DNA of 64,000 bases from Ceratodon purpureus (taxonomy: Eukaryota; Streptophyta; Bryopsida; Pseudoditrichales; Ditrichaceae): contig CM026427.1 of assembly GCA_014871385.1 (NCBI GenBank), positions 8,066,344 to 8,130,343 on the forward strand, given 5' to 3'. A program made the position numbers and the translations under genes. Below the pieces are notes generated by a model, which was given only the letters and a program-made list of their open reading frames with translations, made no database searches and had not been told where the DNA came from. Below are positions 50,970 through 62,510 of this stretch, piece by piece (position 1 is the stretch's first letter; every line of letters begins with the position of its first letter).

Positions 50970-51206
50970 ATGCAGGGTGTAAAAGGTGGAGCAGAGCCGC
51001 CGAAGCCAAGTTCCAGTGAGCTGGAGTCAGAATCGTCGAAGCAGATGAGGAAAGCCGGCTATGACCGTGCACGAGCTGAAGACAACAACAAGAAAGGTGT
51101 GATGGAAAAGCTTCAAGAGAGCACATTCCAGATCAAGGATGCCGCAGCAGAGAAGATGGACAAGCTTGGAGCCACTGTCAAGAACGCCGTCTCATCAGAG
51201 AAATAG
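50970..51206 (+). CDS. Small hydrophilic LEA-like protein, 78 residues
   Basis: Single exon from ATG 50970 to TAG. The protein is almost entirely polar: a Pro/Ser/Glu N-terminus (EPPKPSSSELESESSKQMR), then an Ala/Lys/Glu/Asp-rich, probably helical, segment (VMEKLQESTFQIKDAAAEKM) and a short tail. It has no signal peptide or membrane segment. Composition and length resemble small late-embryogenesis-abundant or dehydration-related plant proteins, which protect membranes or proteins during drying; this is inference from composition, not a motif match. A splice acceptor ten bases upstream of the ATG (GCAAACAG|GGTG) suggests a leader intron, common in such genes. Confidence 0.6.
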   Translation: MQGVKGGAEPPKPSSSELESESSKQMRKAGYDRARAEDNNKKGVMEKLQESTFQIKDAAAEKMDKLGATVKNAVSSEK

Positions 51207-53667
51207 GTTTGCAAACCCCCCATGGAAGAACTTGCAAGCTAGAGCATGTTGACATGGTTGTTCAATGTTCAATGTTGATAGAGGAAGTGTGAGTATTATA
51301 GCTTCCTCAGAATATATATTTGTACAGATATTATTAAGGCATAGCAACAGAAAGGCCTGGTTTGCTTTGAAGGACAATATGTGAAAGTCCAAGATCAGAG
51401 ACGGTGAGATCACATTAGTCTTTTGAACTTATGAGATCTTAGGAGGCCTTGGGGTATATATAATCTTGCCCACTCTTGATCTTTCTGCAACTTACCCAGT
51501 GGGTCACATTGGTGATCTCGGAATAGCTGCTGGTCATCTATTTGCAGTTTGAATTTGAGAAAAATGTTTTCTACTTTTTTTGGAGACTTGAGCTTTACAG
51601 TGCAATTGCTTGGTGAAAATATAGCTGTAAACTTTGGTACGAAGAAATACTTGTTCTTGACTGAGAAGCTTGTGTGCAATGAGCACCGTGATCCTTTAAC
51701 TAGAAAATGCCTATCACCATATCATGAATTTTCTTAACAATATTATGTTCATGGACTTGGTAGAAGCACTGCTCCGGCAGATTCTTGTAACGCAGATCAT
51801 CCGGTCAAGAGTTACTCTTTTTTTATGAACTTGAACTGAGTGAAAGAAATGAGCCTACTCCTGTCAGCACCATATTTGACATTGACCCTTGTAAATTCAG
51901 ACATATCTTCAGGTTACAGTGCCAATCAATGTCCATGTGTGGTATCACGGAGAGATGGTGAAAGGTTGCTTTTAGTACATCAAGAAATAGATGCAGAGAG
52001 TGAGGAAGTAAAACCTGAAAGTTCTGGATGTCTGTGGGCACCCTTCTCCGTAGTGCACCTTCGAGTTTGGCTTTTGCTGAACTTAGTTCACCAGGCAATT
52101 TATGCATTTGCACTGGGTCAATGTCAAATATGGTGCAAATCAATCTACAGTTGCAGCAAATCAATCTACAATGGCAATCAATCTACAGTTGCAGCAAATG
52201 CTTGAGTTTGTTCTTGGCTTGTTTTCAATTGTGACCTAGACAAGCACATTATGATCTTCTCTAGCGGATGATGGGAGATGTAAAGTCTTAAAGTGGACCC
52301 TATTTGTCCCACTCCAATGATCAATCCCATACTTCATAAATTAGGGTGTAAAGTTTTGTACTGCTGGGGTCATTGTGACATTGCAAGTATGAAAATGATC
52401 ACAGACTCTACATAAACGCAGATGTCTTTTCTTTCCTAGAATCCACAGGACACAGCACTTACAAGTCTCGACCATCACATGAGTTGAGCAATACACATAA
52501 GTGATGAGTACAACCTGAAAAAATGCATCCCATCCTGTCCAGTAATGGAGTTTGAAATCTGACTACATGTCACTGTTTGTTTATCACTCTGAATTGATGA
52601 TGTTCTCCATTGAGATAAATGTTATGTCAATCACTCTGAATTTGATGTAGCATATTAAAACAATGCTAACTAGGTTAATTGAGGTTCATTTATCCATAAT
52701 GTTGGCACGATAGGAAGCTAGCAACATCCAAATTTTAGACAACTGACTACAAGAGAGTGATCGCATTTATTCAATTTCCAAAAAGTATTATAAAATCCTA
52801 TAGTTGTTAGTTTTGAGCACATTCCAAATTTATAGAGATATGATGATAAGTGAATTTTCTGTCCTTCATTTCATATTGAAGTGATTCACCAAAAATTTCT
52901 ATGATATTAGTTAAAAAATAAGTCTTGAAAAGTGCCCCTACAATACTCTTAGAACTAAGTATTAAAATAAATGTGAAAAAATACTACTCTTAAAGTGTTA
53001 TATTTCAATTCATCCCAACAAATTTCACCGATAGATTGTCAATATTCTTTCTGTTGTTACTGTTTTTTAAAGTTTGAATTTAAGTTTTTACAAACTATTA
53101 AATTGTATTATTGATAGCAATCATGGATCTAACTATGGAGATGCAATCTAAAATTAACAATCTATAAATTCATTTAAACATTAGCTTATGATTTTATTTT
53201 ATAATGAATCTTTGCAATCATGCTAATCAAGAGTATTTAATCAAGTAAATAAGGTGACTATTCAAAATTGTTGGATATCTCCTTATAGATGAAATATTCT
53301 CAATTGTAACATAACTTGTTGAATGGAATAAAAATTTATGTTGTATATTAGAGGTTGATTACAATGACTTGGACTTCTACAATTGATATGCAAAATTAAC
53401 AATAATATATTTTGTTAATTTTCCAAAATGAAATTACTTTAATGGAGTGGGCGTATTAGTTACAAGTCATGGATTATACAAATGTATTTTGGATTGGCAC
53501 CCAATTTCCTCACAATTCGTGATGGTTAATAGGCCAACATGTGATATACGAATTGGAAAAACATTGGTACTGAATCAATAATATAACTTCTAAAGTACTT
53601 CTAAACTTCAATATTTAATAAAAGGACCATATGAAAGAATTATTGATCTAAATCATTGATATTTTGA
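51207..53667. other. Intergenic stretch with short direct repeats
   Basis: The first few hundred bases are likely 3' untranslated sequence of the LEA-like gene. At 52139-52200 the phrase CAATCTACAGTTGCAGCAAAT occurs twice with a CAATCTACAATGG spacer. From about 52.6 kb the DNA becomes AT-rich. Overlapping frames on both strands near 51.8-52.2 kb lack motifs and are not called. Confidence 0.45.
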
Positions 53668-54525
53668 TTAACCCCTAAACGGCCATTGTCCTGGAAAGGG
53701 CTTTTTTGAAATTTGGGCAGGTTCCTAAAAATTCAGATTTACTTGAAATTTTTTGAATTTTTTTGTGGTAAAAGGTTTTTTCAAGAGGTTTATGGGGATA
53801 ATTTTTTTATTTTTTTTGGATGAAGTGAGAAAAAGTTATGCTCCTCTGAGCATAAAACGCCCTTCCGCGGGCAGACTCTCAGCCACTGTGAATGCAGCAA
53901 TTTCTGCCCAAAACTGCCCAAAACTGCCCAAATCTGCCCAAATCTGCCTAAAGACGGAACTTTGAAATTCCACCAAAAATTGAGATTTTGATATTTTTCA
54001 AAAACAAAAATTTCTATGTATTGATAAGGTAGTAGAGCATGTTCTCACCGTTCGGATTTTTAATCCAAAATTTTTTCATATGCTATTTTTATTGTCAAAA
54101 AACGGCCTTTGTTTGTGAATTTCAGTATACCCCCTAGCGGAAAATGATTGTTTTGGTAACCTTCTACAACTTTTTTGAATATGATTTTTATGACACAATT
54201 AGCTAACTTGGTCTTCTTTGACGTGCATCAAAACCCCCAAAATCCATAATGGAAAAAAATGGTTTTTTGGGCCTTCAAAACTCTGCTAATCCCTTTTTGG
54301 CAGGGGAAAAAAACTTGTTTTTCAACTTTGAACATTATGATCTTGCAATTGGTGAGGAATGAGTGTGTAAGATTTGGTGGACATGTAGACATAGAAGTTA
54401 GCTACAAGATCTTACGGTTAGATGTACTAATTAAGACCCCGAGTTTGCAAAATCCACCTTGCTTTGAAGAGTGGCTGTTTTCAGGCAGTTTTGATGAAAA
54501 ACACCCTTGGCCGTTTAGGGGTTAA
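53668..54525. mobile_element. piggyBac-like non-autonomous transposon, copy B
   Basis: The copy is 850 bases between perfect TTAA flanks (53668-53671 and 54522-54525). The ends are a perfect 13-base inverted repeat, CCCCTAAACGGCC and GGCCGTTTAGGGG. Near the left end, 53906-53949, lies a four-fold tandem decamer of the type CAAA(A/T)CTGCC. The interior is homologous to copies A and C. No transposase is encoded; the 70- and 88-codon frames inside are probably spurious. This is the best preserved copy in the window. Confidence 0.85.
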
Positions 54526-54573
54526 AAAAAGATATAATGTGTTGATTATTTTTAAAAACAAATTGGATTACAT

Positions 54574-54957
54574 TTAACCCCTAAAAAACGGAGGGGTACT
54601 TCCACAGTTTTTTAGTACACGCAGTGCGATTCTTGCATTTTCCAAAGTGAGACAATTTTGAGAATCACCATAAGCAATTTAAGCGTAAGATCTTTGAAAG
54701 TAGTGAGCTACGAAAATCTGTACCAAATTTTGGGTTTGGAGAAACAACGGATTGGGAGATAATAACATGTGAAGTTTGGAAGATTAGTGAATTTCTGAAA
54801 TACTAACAGTGAGTTTTTGATTTTGACTAAAAATTGCTACTTCATAAATTTATAAAAACTTGGCAACTTGACCTAATTCTCTTCTCAAGTATGTTAAGAA
54901 CATGTTCAATTTTTTAAAGATTTTTTTGAGTTACCAACTTGAAGAAAATGGGGTTAA
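54574..54957. mobile_element. Possible degraded TTAA element next to copy B
   Basis: TTAACCCCTAAAAAACGG at 54574 resembles the left end of the family, and GGGGTTAA at 54950-54957 could be a right end, but beyond the CCCC/GGGG the two ends do not match. It may be a decayed relative or a chance pair. Confidence 0.3.
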
Positions 54958-55700
54958 CACAGTGTCACTTTGAATTTTATTTTTTTCAACATGGCACTTT
55001 TTGGCAAATTTAAAAGGGTTTATGATAAATCCAAAATAGTGAAGCCATAAAGTAGTGGTCATACAAGCATTTCCAAAAAAAAAATGCTAAAAAAAAAATC
55101 CAGAAGAAGAGATCTTCATTTCATGAATGTGTCTCTTTGGTTTCATGTTAAATACTTCATTTGATATTGGTCATTTTAATTAGAAAAATCCGTGCCATTT
55201 TGACAATAAGAACGAATGAATATGTACGCCTAAAGCTTAGTTATTGAAAAATATAAGCATATTTAGTGCAGAATTTCCCAATTGATACTTTGATAGCCCA
55301 CTCTTCTACGTAAAACGAAATGTGAACACTACTGTGAACATAAAATGTACAGTCACCTCAAAAGAACACGACAACATAGCCTCATCTAAACCAAAGAGAT
55401 ACATTCAGAACTGATCACAAATCCGAAACGAATTTCCCAAACGTCCCCAAGAGAGGGTCATTTCTGATCCACACCGAGAACAACAATAGGACCCCATCGC
55501 AAGTACCTCGAATCTCACTCATGCACTGGATAAACGAACCTTAATCAAAATGTTCATTCACGGCACAGCTCATTTCAAAATATCCAATCCCACATACGGT
55601 ATGCCAATGCCCAGGATACAGTCGCCACTGCCCACATAGAGTCACGAGGTGCCCGGCGCATAAAAGTACACATCCAGTGGCCTTTAACGAGGAATACCGG
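54958..55700. other. AT-rich intergenic stretch
   Basis: AT-rich DNA with homopolymer runs. Nothing supportable is seen. Composition changes sharply to GC-rich at about 55.7 kb. Confidence 0.45.
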
Positions 55701-56634
55701 GCAGCGACGCACCTACCCAGAAACACAATCCATAAAAACCACAAAGACCAGCAGAGCACTTTCCACGCAGAACGGGCCCCCCGAAAACTGGCGCCAAAAT
55801 GGACGCGACCAACTCCCATGCGAACGCGGCCCCATTCCCGCGCCCGCCCGGGAACGCACCCTCAACGAGCGCGGGCCCCCGGGAACGCCCTCGCGAACGC
55901 GACCCCGTTCAAAATTCAAAACTCCAACGTGACCCAGCCAGGCCATCCACCTGGGATCCCGCGGCCACCGGCCCCCGACCCCCCCGCGGTAGCAGGGCCC
56001 GACCATGTGGAGATGGGCGCATGGGCGCGCACATGGCGCCCATGGGCCCACCGGGGCGCATGTGAGTAGCGGGCCAATGGCAGAAGGGAGCAGAACAGAG
56101 CAGAGCAGAGAGAGCGCAGGCACGGAATCGGGAATTCTGGAGAGAGCAGGCTGAGAGTAGCGAACTTGGAGAGCGAGAGGAGGCCGCAGCAGCAGCAGCC
56201 CAGGCACAGAGCAGGCTGAGTCGAGGCACAGTCGAGGCGAGGGTTTGCGAGGCCACGCTCCCAGGGTTTGGTGGGCGACGGACGTGCAATTGCGCAATTG
56301 CGCCGGCTGTGCAGCGGGGCCCGTGATTCGGACGCTGTGGGGGAGTGCTCGGAGCGCGGGTGGGAGGGGATGGCCATGGGCTGCGAGGCGAGGTGAGGGA
56401 GGTGCGATTGAGGGGTTGGGGTTGGGGACGACGGAGCGGGGCCATGCGATGGCGGGGTTTGGCGAGCGGAGTTGTGTGGGCGAGGAGGTGTAGGGTTTGC
56501 GGAGGGGCGGGGTGGAGTTCTTGGGAGTGAGGCGAGCGGGGGCGATGGTGGTGAGGGATCGGGGCATGTAGGGCGAGGTTGTGGGGTCGGGCAGGCAGTT
56601 GGGCGCGGCGGGCGGTGGTCGGGGAGGAGCGGGG
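55701..56634 (+). promoter_or_regulatory. GC-rich promoter and leader of the WD40-like gene
   Basis: A marked GC- and CpG-rich island directly upstream of ATG 56635. Very long open frames on both strands (up to about 350 codons on the minus strand) arise because stop codons are rare in GC-rich DNA. Their translations are Pro/Arg/Ala/Ser low complexity without domains, so I treat them as non-coding. Confidence 0.5.
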
Positions 56635-59600
56635 ATGGAGAAGGCGAGGATGCAGAGCAGTCCGAGGCCGACGTGCGGGCGGCGCATAGTGGCGGGGAAG
56701 CGTCCGCGGCCGGACGACTCGAAGAACTGCGTGCGGAAGCTGCTGAAGCGGGAGATTAGCCGCGCGGGGAACTGGGCGTTCAACCGGACGAACTCGCAGG
56801 AGAAGTTCCGGAACTTTCATCTGCAGGTGGGTGTTGGGTGGGCGGGGCGAGGTGGGGATGTTTGGTTTCGGGTGGGTCCGGGACGGTTGGCAGTGGTTTG
56901 ACATTGTTGTTATGTAAGTGGAGAACGACGTTGTGGGGGTGGGATTTGCGGATTGGATAGAGCGGTGGGCGGTGAGAGTCAGAGGCTAGGTCCGTCGGGA
57001 GAGAATTGAAGGATGTGAGGTGGGAGTGATTGTCGGCGTCATTCTTTTCACTTTCCTTGGAGTACAGATATCGAGGTTCAGATTTGATCCCGCCAGAGTG
57101 GTCGTTACTGGTGCTGGGAAAGTTATTTTAATTCGACAGGCAGTTAAATTCGCGGCCGGGGAGTGCACGATGAGCTGGGCCATCATCTTGGTATATAGGC
57201 CACAATGTCGCTTGCATTTCTGTGTAGGTTTTGGATTTGAAGGAATAGGGTTTCTGTTGGATTGCCATTCTTGGTTGTGAGTCGTTGTATTTTGTTCTTT
57301 TTCTGGTAATTGTGGAGTTTGTGGTTTGAGATAGTTGATCACAACAGGAATTGAAATAGCTTGGTGAGTACTTGACCGTAGTTGTCGTCCCTTTAAGGCC
57401 ATTGTGACCTAACGGTCGTGGTCTTATTAAGCGTTCTCGTCGGTCCGTTTTGTTGAGGAGCTTTGAAGCAGCCAGTAATGAGTGTAGGAGACTTTACGCG
57501 TATTTGCTGATTCTCTAGAACGGTGGAGCCGATGCCATCTTCTGGCGCGTGAGCTGTTCAACGATGTCGCTCATTTGGTCCATGAGCAGGAAGAATCCAT
57601 CTATGGTGGTAGGATCGTCCGTTTCTTTGTTGAGGCAGGGGATGGTCTGTGTTGTGTTTTAAGTTCTTTCATGGATCGCAGAACTCTTGACAGTCGTCCT
57701 AGGACTTTTGCATATGTTGAAATTCCCGTGCCTCTTTCCAAGTGCTCGAATGGGTTACGAGGGCATCACTGTCTAGGATGGTTGTGTTTCTGGGAGCTCT
57801 GAGGATCGGCTTTCATCTTGATCATTGAATATGATGGAGAGACTTTCATTTTGATTTGGTCTTGATAGTGTGACGCTTTGAATGGTTGCAGGAGGAATTT
57901 GACACACACGACCCTAAGGCACATCATTTTTTGAAACTGCCGTTCTTGAAGAAGAGGTCGAGGATAGTGGAGATTGTGGCCGCACGAGACACGGTGTTCG
58001 CACTGACGCACTCGGGAATATGTGCTGCTTTTAGTAGAGGTTCGACGCGAGCCTGCGCAGTGGTTTGTGTGGTTTTTCCTTGGTGTTAGTATGGGAATTT
58101 TTTTCCTGATGGCTTGCTTGGGTGTTGGGGACAGATACGAACAAGAGGATATGCTTTCTGAACATCAGCGCCGACGAAGTGATTCGGAGCCTTTTTTACA
58201 ACAAGAACAATGACTCGTTAATAACAGTGTCGGTTTACGCGTCTGATAATTTCAGCTCTCTGAAATGCAGGACAACACCCATTGAGTAAGTAGTTTGGAT
58301 CGTGGTACTAGGTACCAGTCCCAGTATGTTGTTGGTTCATCGTGCATGTTAGATGGGGAGCGATGTTGATGGCTGTGTTTGGGTACATTTGGATAACTTC
58401 TGGCTGAGACATGTTGGTGCCAATCGTGCAGAAATACTGATGGATGATTGTGTGCTCGACAGGTACATCCGTAGGGGTCAGCCTGACGCAGGTTTTCCTC
58501 TTTTCGAGTCAGAATCACTGAGATGGCCTGGATTTGTGGAGTTCGACGATGTGAATGGGAAGGTCCTGACGTACTCAGCACAAGACAGGTACCGACCTCT
58601 GGGTTTCCTGAGGTTTAGTGGCGTATGTTCAATTTAGAGAGGGAGAATAAATCAGGAATGTTGCTATATGTTGCATTGGGTAATGGGCGTTGCTAGTCTT
58701 AATGTTTTCATCTATGCCTTATTTTGGTAATGTGGAATCAATTGGAGAGGAACCAAATTACAGATGGGAGTGAGTCGATAGTCAGATTTTTGACACTGAG
58801 CGTCTGTTGACCATGGCAGAATCTACAAGGTGTTCGACTTGAAGAATTATACAATGCTGTATTCTATATCTGACGAGCACGTGCAAGAGATTAAAATCAG
58901 GTTTGTATTCCCTCGTCTCACTTTGGGATTGGGAGGTCGTATGACGCGATGTACAACACGCATCTGTGCGGGCTGTACACACTTGGGGAATACAGTTGCA
59001 TTAGTTCATAGTCGTTGGAAGCCACCCTGGAGTTGGATGTTCTTGAACTGATTTGTGGCTTGTGTATTGACAGCCCCGGGATCATGCTCCTGATCTTCGA
59101 CAGGGCACAGAGCCACGTGCCTCTGAAGATTCTCTCGATAGAGGATGGTTCGGTCCTGAAGGCGTTCAACCATCTGCTACATCGTAACAAGAAGGTGGAC
59201 TTCATCGAGCAGTTCAACGAGAAGTTGCTGGTGAAGCAAGAGAATGAGAATCTTCAGATTCTTGATGTAGGTTTCACACACGGGAGTTGAACAGTGCATG
59301 ATGAGCGACGAGAACCTGACTATTAGCCACCACGTCTTTAGTTGCGATTGCATCATTCGACATTGATAGTGGTGGTTCTATGTGCAATGTGTAGAGCCCG
59401 CAGAGGTGCTAATATGTGTCGCGTTTGGCAGGTGCGGAACTCTCAGCTGACGGAGGTGAGCAGGACGGAGTTCATGACACCGTCGGCGTTCATATTCCTG
59501 TACGAGAATCAGCTATTCCTGACGTTCCGGAACAGGACGGTGGCGGTGTGGAACTTCAGAGGGGAGCTGGTGACGTCCTTCGAGGATCACTTGCTGTGGT

Positions 59601-60078
59601 ACCCGGACTGCAACACGAACAACATATACATCACCAGCGAACAGGATCTGATCATCTCGTACTGCAAAGCGCACCCAGACAACTCCGCGGAGGAGGGTAC
59701 GGTTATGGTTGTTTGCGACATGGTTGTATGTGGTCTGGAACGGATTTTGAGTGTGAGGCATGGTGCTGAGGGCAATATAGTGGAATGCTTTTTGCTTGTG
59801 GAATCGTCCGTTCTCGCGTAGTGATGGATGGTGGGTATGTTGGTGGTGCAGTTGGTTCGATCAACATCAGCAACATCCTGACCGGGAAATGCCTTGCAAA
59901 GATCAGGGCGGATGACCCGAGCGTGGGTATCAGCCCGCGGACACGGGCGAACTCTTCGAACATCAGAAGCTCGGTGCAGGAAGCTCTGGAGGATGTGACG
60001 GCTCTGTTTTATGACGAGGAGAGGAATGAGATATATACAGGGAACCGGCATGGGTTGGTTCATGTGTGGTCCAACTAG
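56635..60078 (+). CDS. Conserved plant WD40/YVTN-like repeat protein, 460 residues
   Basis: Eight exons: 56635-56826, 57892-58039, 58135-58285, 58463-58588, 58820-58900, 59074-59266, 59432-59696 and 59852-60078. They sum to 1383 bases with all phases consistent. The translation follows a very conserved plant family: KRPRPDDSKNCVRKLLKREI, PKAHHFLKLPFLKKRSRIVE, FYNKNNDSLITVSVYASDNF, YIRRGQPDAGFPLFESESLR, FNEKLLVKQENENLQILDV, FRNRTVAVWNFRGELVTSFE, and a final NRHGLVHVWSN typical of a WD40 blade. I infer a beta-propeller scaffold protein; the molecular role is unknown to me. The basic N-terminus may direct it to the nucleus. The first intron is long (about 1.07 kb), the others short. Two ATGs six codons apart could start translation; I chose the first. 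Confidence 0.9.
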
Positions 60079-60984
60079 GCGCCAACTGAGATCAGTTGTA
60101 GTTGATTATGTGTCACTCTCTGAATATACTGTGTGAATATGGTGGCCACTGTGTGGGTATGGTAAGGTAGGTGGGAGCTCTCGCCTTAGTTATATTCGAA
60201 AGTTGGTCGTGAGCCCTCCGGCGCTGCCGTTGGTGCTAGTTACCAGTTGTACAGACTGGCACTCTCTCCACCTTTTGTTTGTTGGATTTGAGGGGGTTGG
60301 TTGGCGCATTGTGTGAAGGTGGAAGATCACATCCCTTCTGAGGGCACTTTTCAGTGGAGGCATGGCGCGAGTATGGTTGCCAGCCGTTGCGGACGCTTAA
60401 GGGATGGAGGGGCATGGTCGTGGGATTTGCATGGGTTCTGATCGAATTCATGCGTTCTTAATCGATCTCCTGCTGTTGGTGACCTGACCGGTGCACTTGG
60501 CTTCTAGTTGGTTACACCATGTAAAAGAAATGAACGAGATGGATTATTAGTGTAGTCAGACTCTTTTCTCTTGAAGAAAGCCGTTGCTTTCTGGATAAAT
60601 TTATAAGTGTATACTCTGTAGATCAGGTGAGGTTGATGGACTCTTGAATGTGGTGAGTGTAATTTTTATTCTAAAGGCCTCTTTCCTTTAACGGCTGTCT
60701 ACAGTGTGACGTTCAACCTGAGGTATACGGTTCGTAACAATCAATGATGGATGTCGGGTTTCAGTGGATGTATCTAAGTAAAAGTTAGTTCAGCGTCATT
60801 TTCTTTCCTCTATCTTAGGGCATGAGGTAGTTTTGTTTTGCACACAGTAGCAGACATCGAGGATCGTGATGCCCTTTGCAGAGTCAGAAGAGTACTTGTG
60901 GTGTTGCCGAACCTGCTATTTTCAAAGCTATTAATCAACTCTATTTTAAGGCCCATTTGCACTTGGCCTTAGCAAAGAGCGTGC
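60079..60984. other. 3' flank of the WD40-like gene
   Basis: This is likely the 3' untranslated region and downstream spacer. No gene, RNA or repeat is recognised up to the next transposon copy. Confidence 0.45.
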
Positions 60985-61915
60985 TTAACCCCTAAACTCC
61001 CAGGCAACCAAAATGTGGTCGCCTGCTATTTTGGGCAAGGTCCCACAGTGTCAAAAATAACTTTCAAGTTTTGAGATTCTGTATGTCGATTCTCTAGGTC
61101 AATATGTACATGCCAAGCTTTGTTTCATAAGATTTGGTTATGTAATGCAAAAGTTATGAATGGTTGAAGGTAAAAAATCTCAACGCGGGCAGCCACAAAA
61201 ATTTTCAAATATATTTTTCAAAAATAATTAAAAATATCATTATTTTGTAGAGATTCATATTTTAATAGAATGCTTTGATTCAGTCCATTCCAACAAGTGA
61301 GGTAAAAGATATGACAAGTCATGTTATGCGGGCAGTTTAGTCAAGTCTTCATGAAAAAAAACTTTAAGAGCTCATTTTGAATACAATTTTGACAATTTTT
61401 CAAAAATAAAAATTGGAAAAGTTTTTTGTTATGTATCACATCATTTTTACCGTTGAAAGTAACGTTATCTACTTTTATGTGGATGTAATTTGCAATTTAG
61501 TTTGTCCTTGTATTCATTATTGTATTTAGATTTACATATCTTTTGAAGATGAAAATCTAGGTTTTTTCTTTTGATAATTTTTGTGTAGATTCTCAAGTCA
61601 TTTTTATATTAGAATATGGAGTTGACCATTTCAAGTTTGTAAAGCATATTTTTTGAAAATTCATTGAAAGTAAGATTTCAGCTTTTTGAAGGATTGAAAA
61701 GAACTTGTTTTTTAACTTTGAACATTATGATCTTGAAATTGGTGTTGTATTTTTCTCTAAAACTTTGGAAAAGAATGTCTCAAAAAGTTAGCTATAAGAT
61801 CCTACTATTGAAATTGCAAAAAAATGTCATAAAATTGGAAAAACTAACTTGCTTCACAAAGGAGTGTTGAAGGGCAGTTTTTGATGTGAATTCATGGTGG
61901 GCATTTAGGGGTTAA
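60985..61915. mobile_element. piggyBac-like non-autonomous transposon, copy C
   Basis: TTAA flanks at 60985-60988 and 61912-61915 enclose 923 bases. The ends begin CCCCTAAACTCCC and finish GGGCATTTAGGGG, an imperfect inverted repeat in which the first nine bases (CCCCTAAAC, with one mismatch) pair. The right half matches copy B (for example AACTTTGAACATTATGATCTTG and GTTAGCTATAAGATCCTA), so it is the same family, more diverged. No transposase is encoded. Confidence 0.8.
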
Positions 61916-62095
61916 AAATTTAACAACTCCATATTTTGGGGAGGAATGCCTTCTTTTTGGAAAAGGTGTAATGAATGAGGTTCGTAAAAGCCTTATGAAT
62001 AGGAAGGGGATTATATAATGGCCCCCCAAATGGGACAATGCATAAGACCACTCTTATGTAGCAATTTCACACATACCTCCTTGTGGTGAGTTCTA

Positions 62096-62500
62096 GCGTG
62101 TCCACTTCTCATCGTGCTCATATCGGCTTAGAACCGCGAGCGACTCTCCTTTTATACAGACCATCGAAGGATTGGTCCCTCCTAGGCTGTAGGCTATCGC
62201 ACATGGAACGACGGCAGGGGGCGCAGCCTGCCGGCTCAACAACGGATGTGACGAACATCCATGGGAGGATGGATGAAATTTGTGCATGGGCAGCCCTTCC
62301 ACGCTGGGCTGTGGATGAGCTGCGCCCCCTGCCCAGGCAGCTCGCGCGAGCCCTCTCTCCCGAGCCCCCAAAGAAGCGCCGCTTCTTGGCTCAACGGGAC
62401 GGGGGCGCAGCTTGGGCGGCGGGTTTTGGTATCATGTGCGTGAGCCATGTGAGCCCTGGGTTGTTAGCTTTGAGTGCGAGGCGAAGTGGGCCTTTTAGGT
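62096..62500. other. GC-rich, strongly foldable segment of unknown nature
   Basis: A GC-rich island in AT-rich DNA, flanked by an exact 10-base direct repeat GTGAGTTCTA (62086-62095 and 62501-62510). GTCCACTTCTCATCGTGCTC near the left end and the complement of the right end (GCCCACTTCGCCTCGCACTC) agree at about 15 of 20 positions. Inside, 62213-62227 pairs perfectly with 62319-62333 (15 bases), and 62362-62392 forms a second hairpin around AAGAAGCG/CGCTTCTT. A TATA-like TTTTATACA lies near 62150. It could be a structured RNA gene or a small MULE-like insertion with captured GC-rich DNA. A 142-codon plus-strand frame has no motifs. I recognise no known RNA family. Confidence 0.45.
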
Positions 62501-62510
62501 GTGAGTTCTA

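Noticed and set aside
55713-56904. Very long minus-strand open frames (over 300 codons) in the GC-rich region
   Set aside because: They overlap the promoter and first exon of the WD40-like gene, are Pro/Arg/Ala/Ser low complexity in several frames at once, and reflect the scarcity of stop codons in GC-rich DNA.
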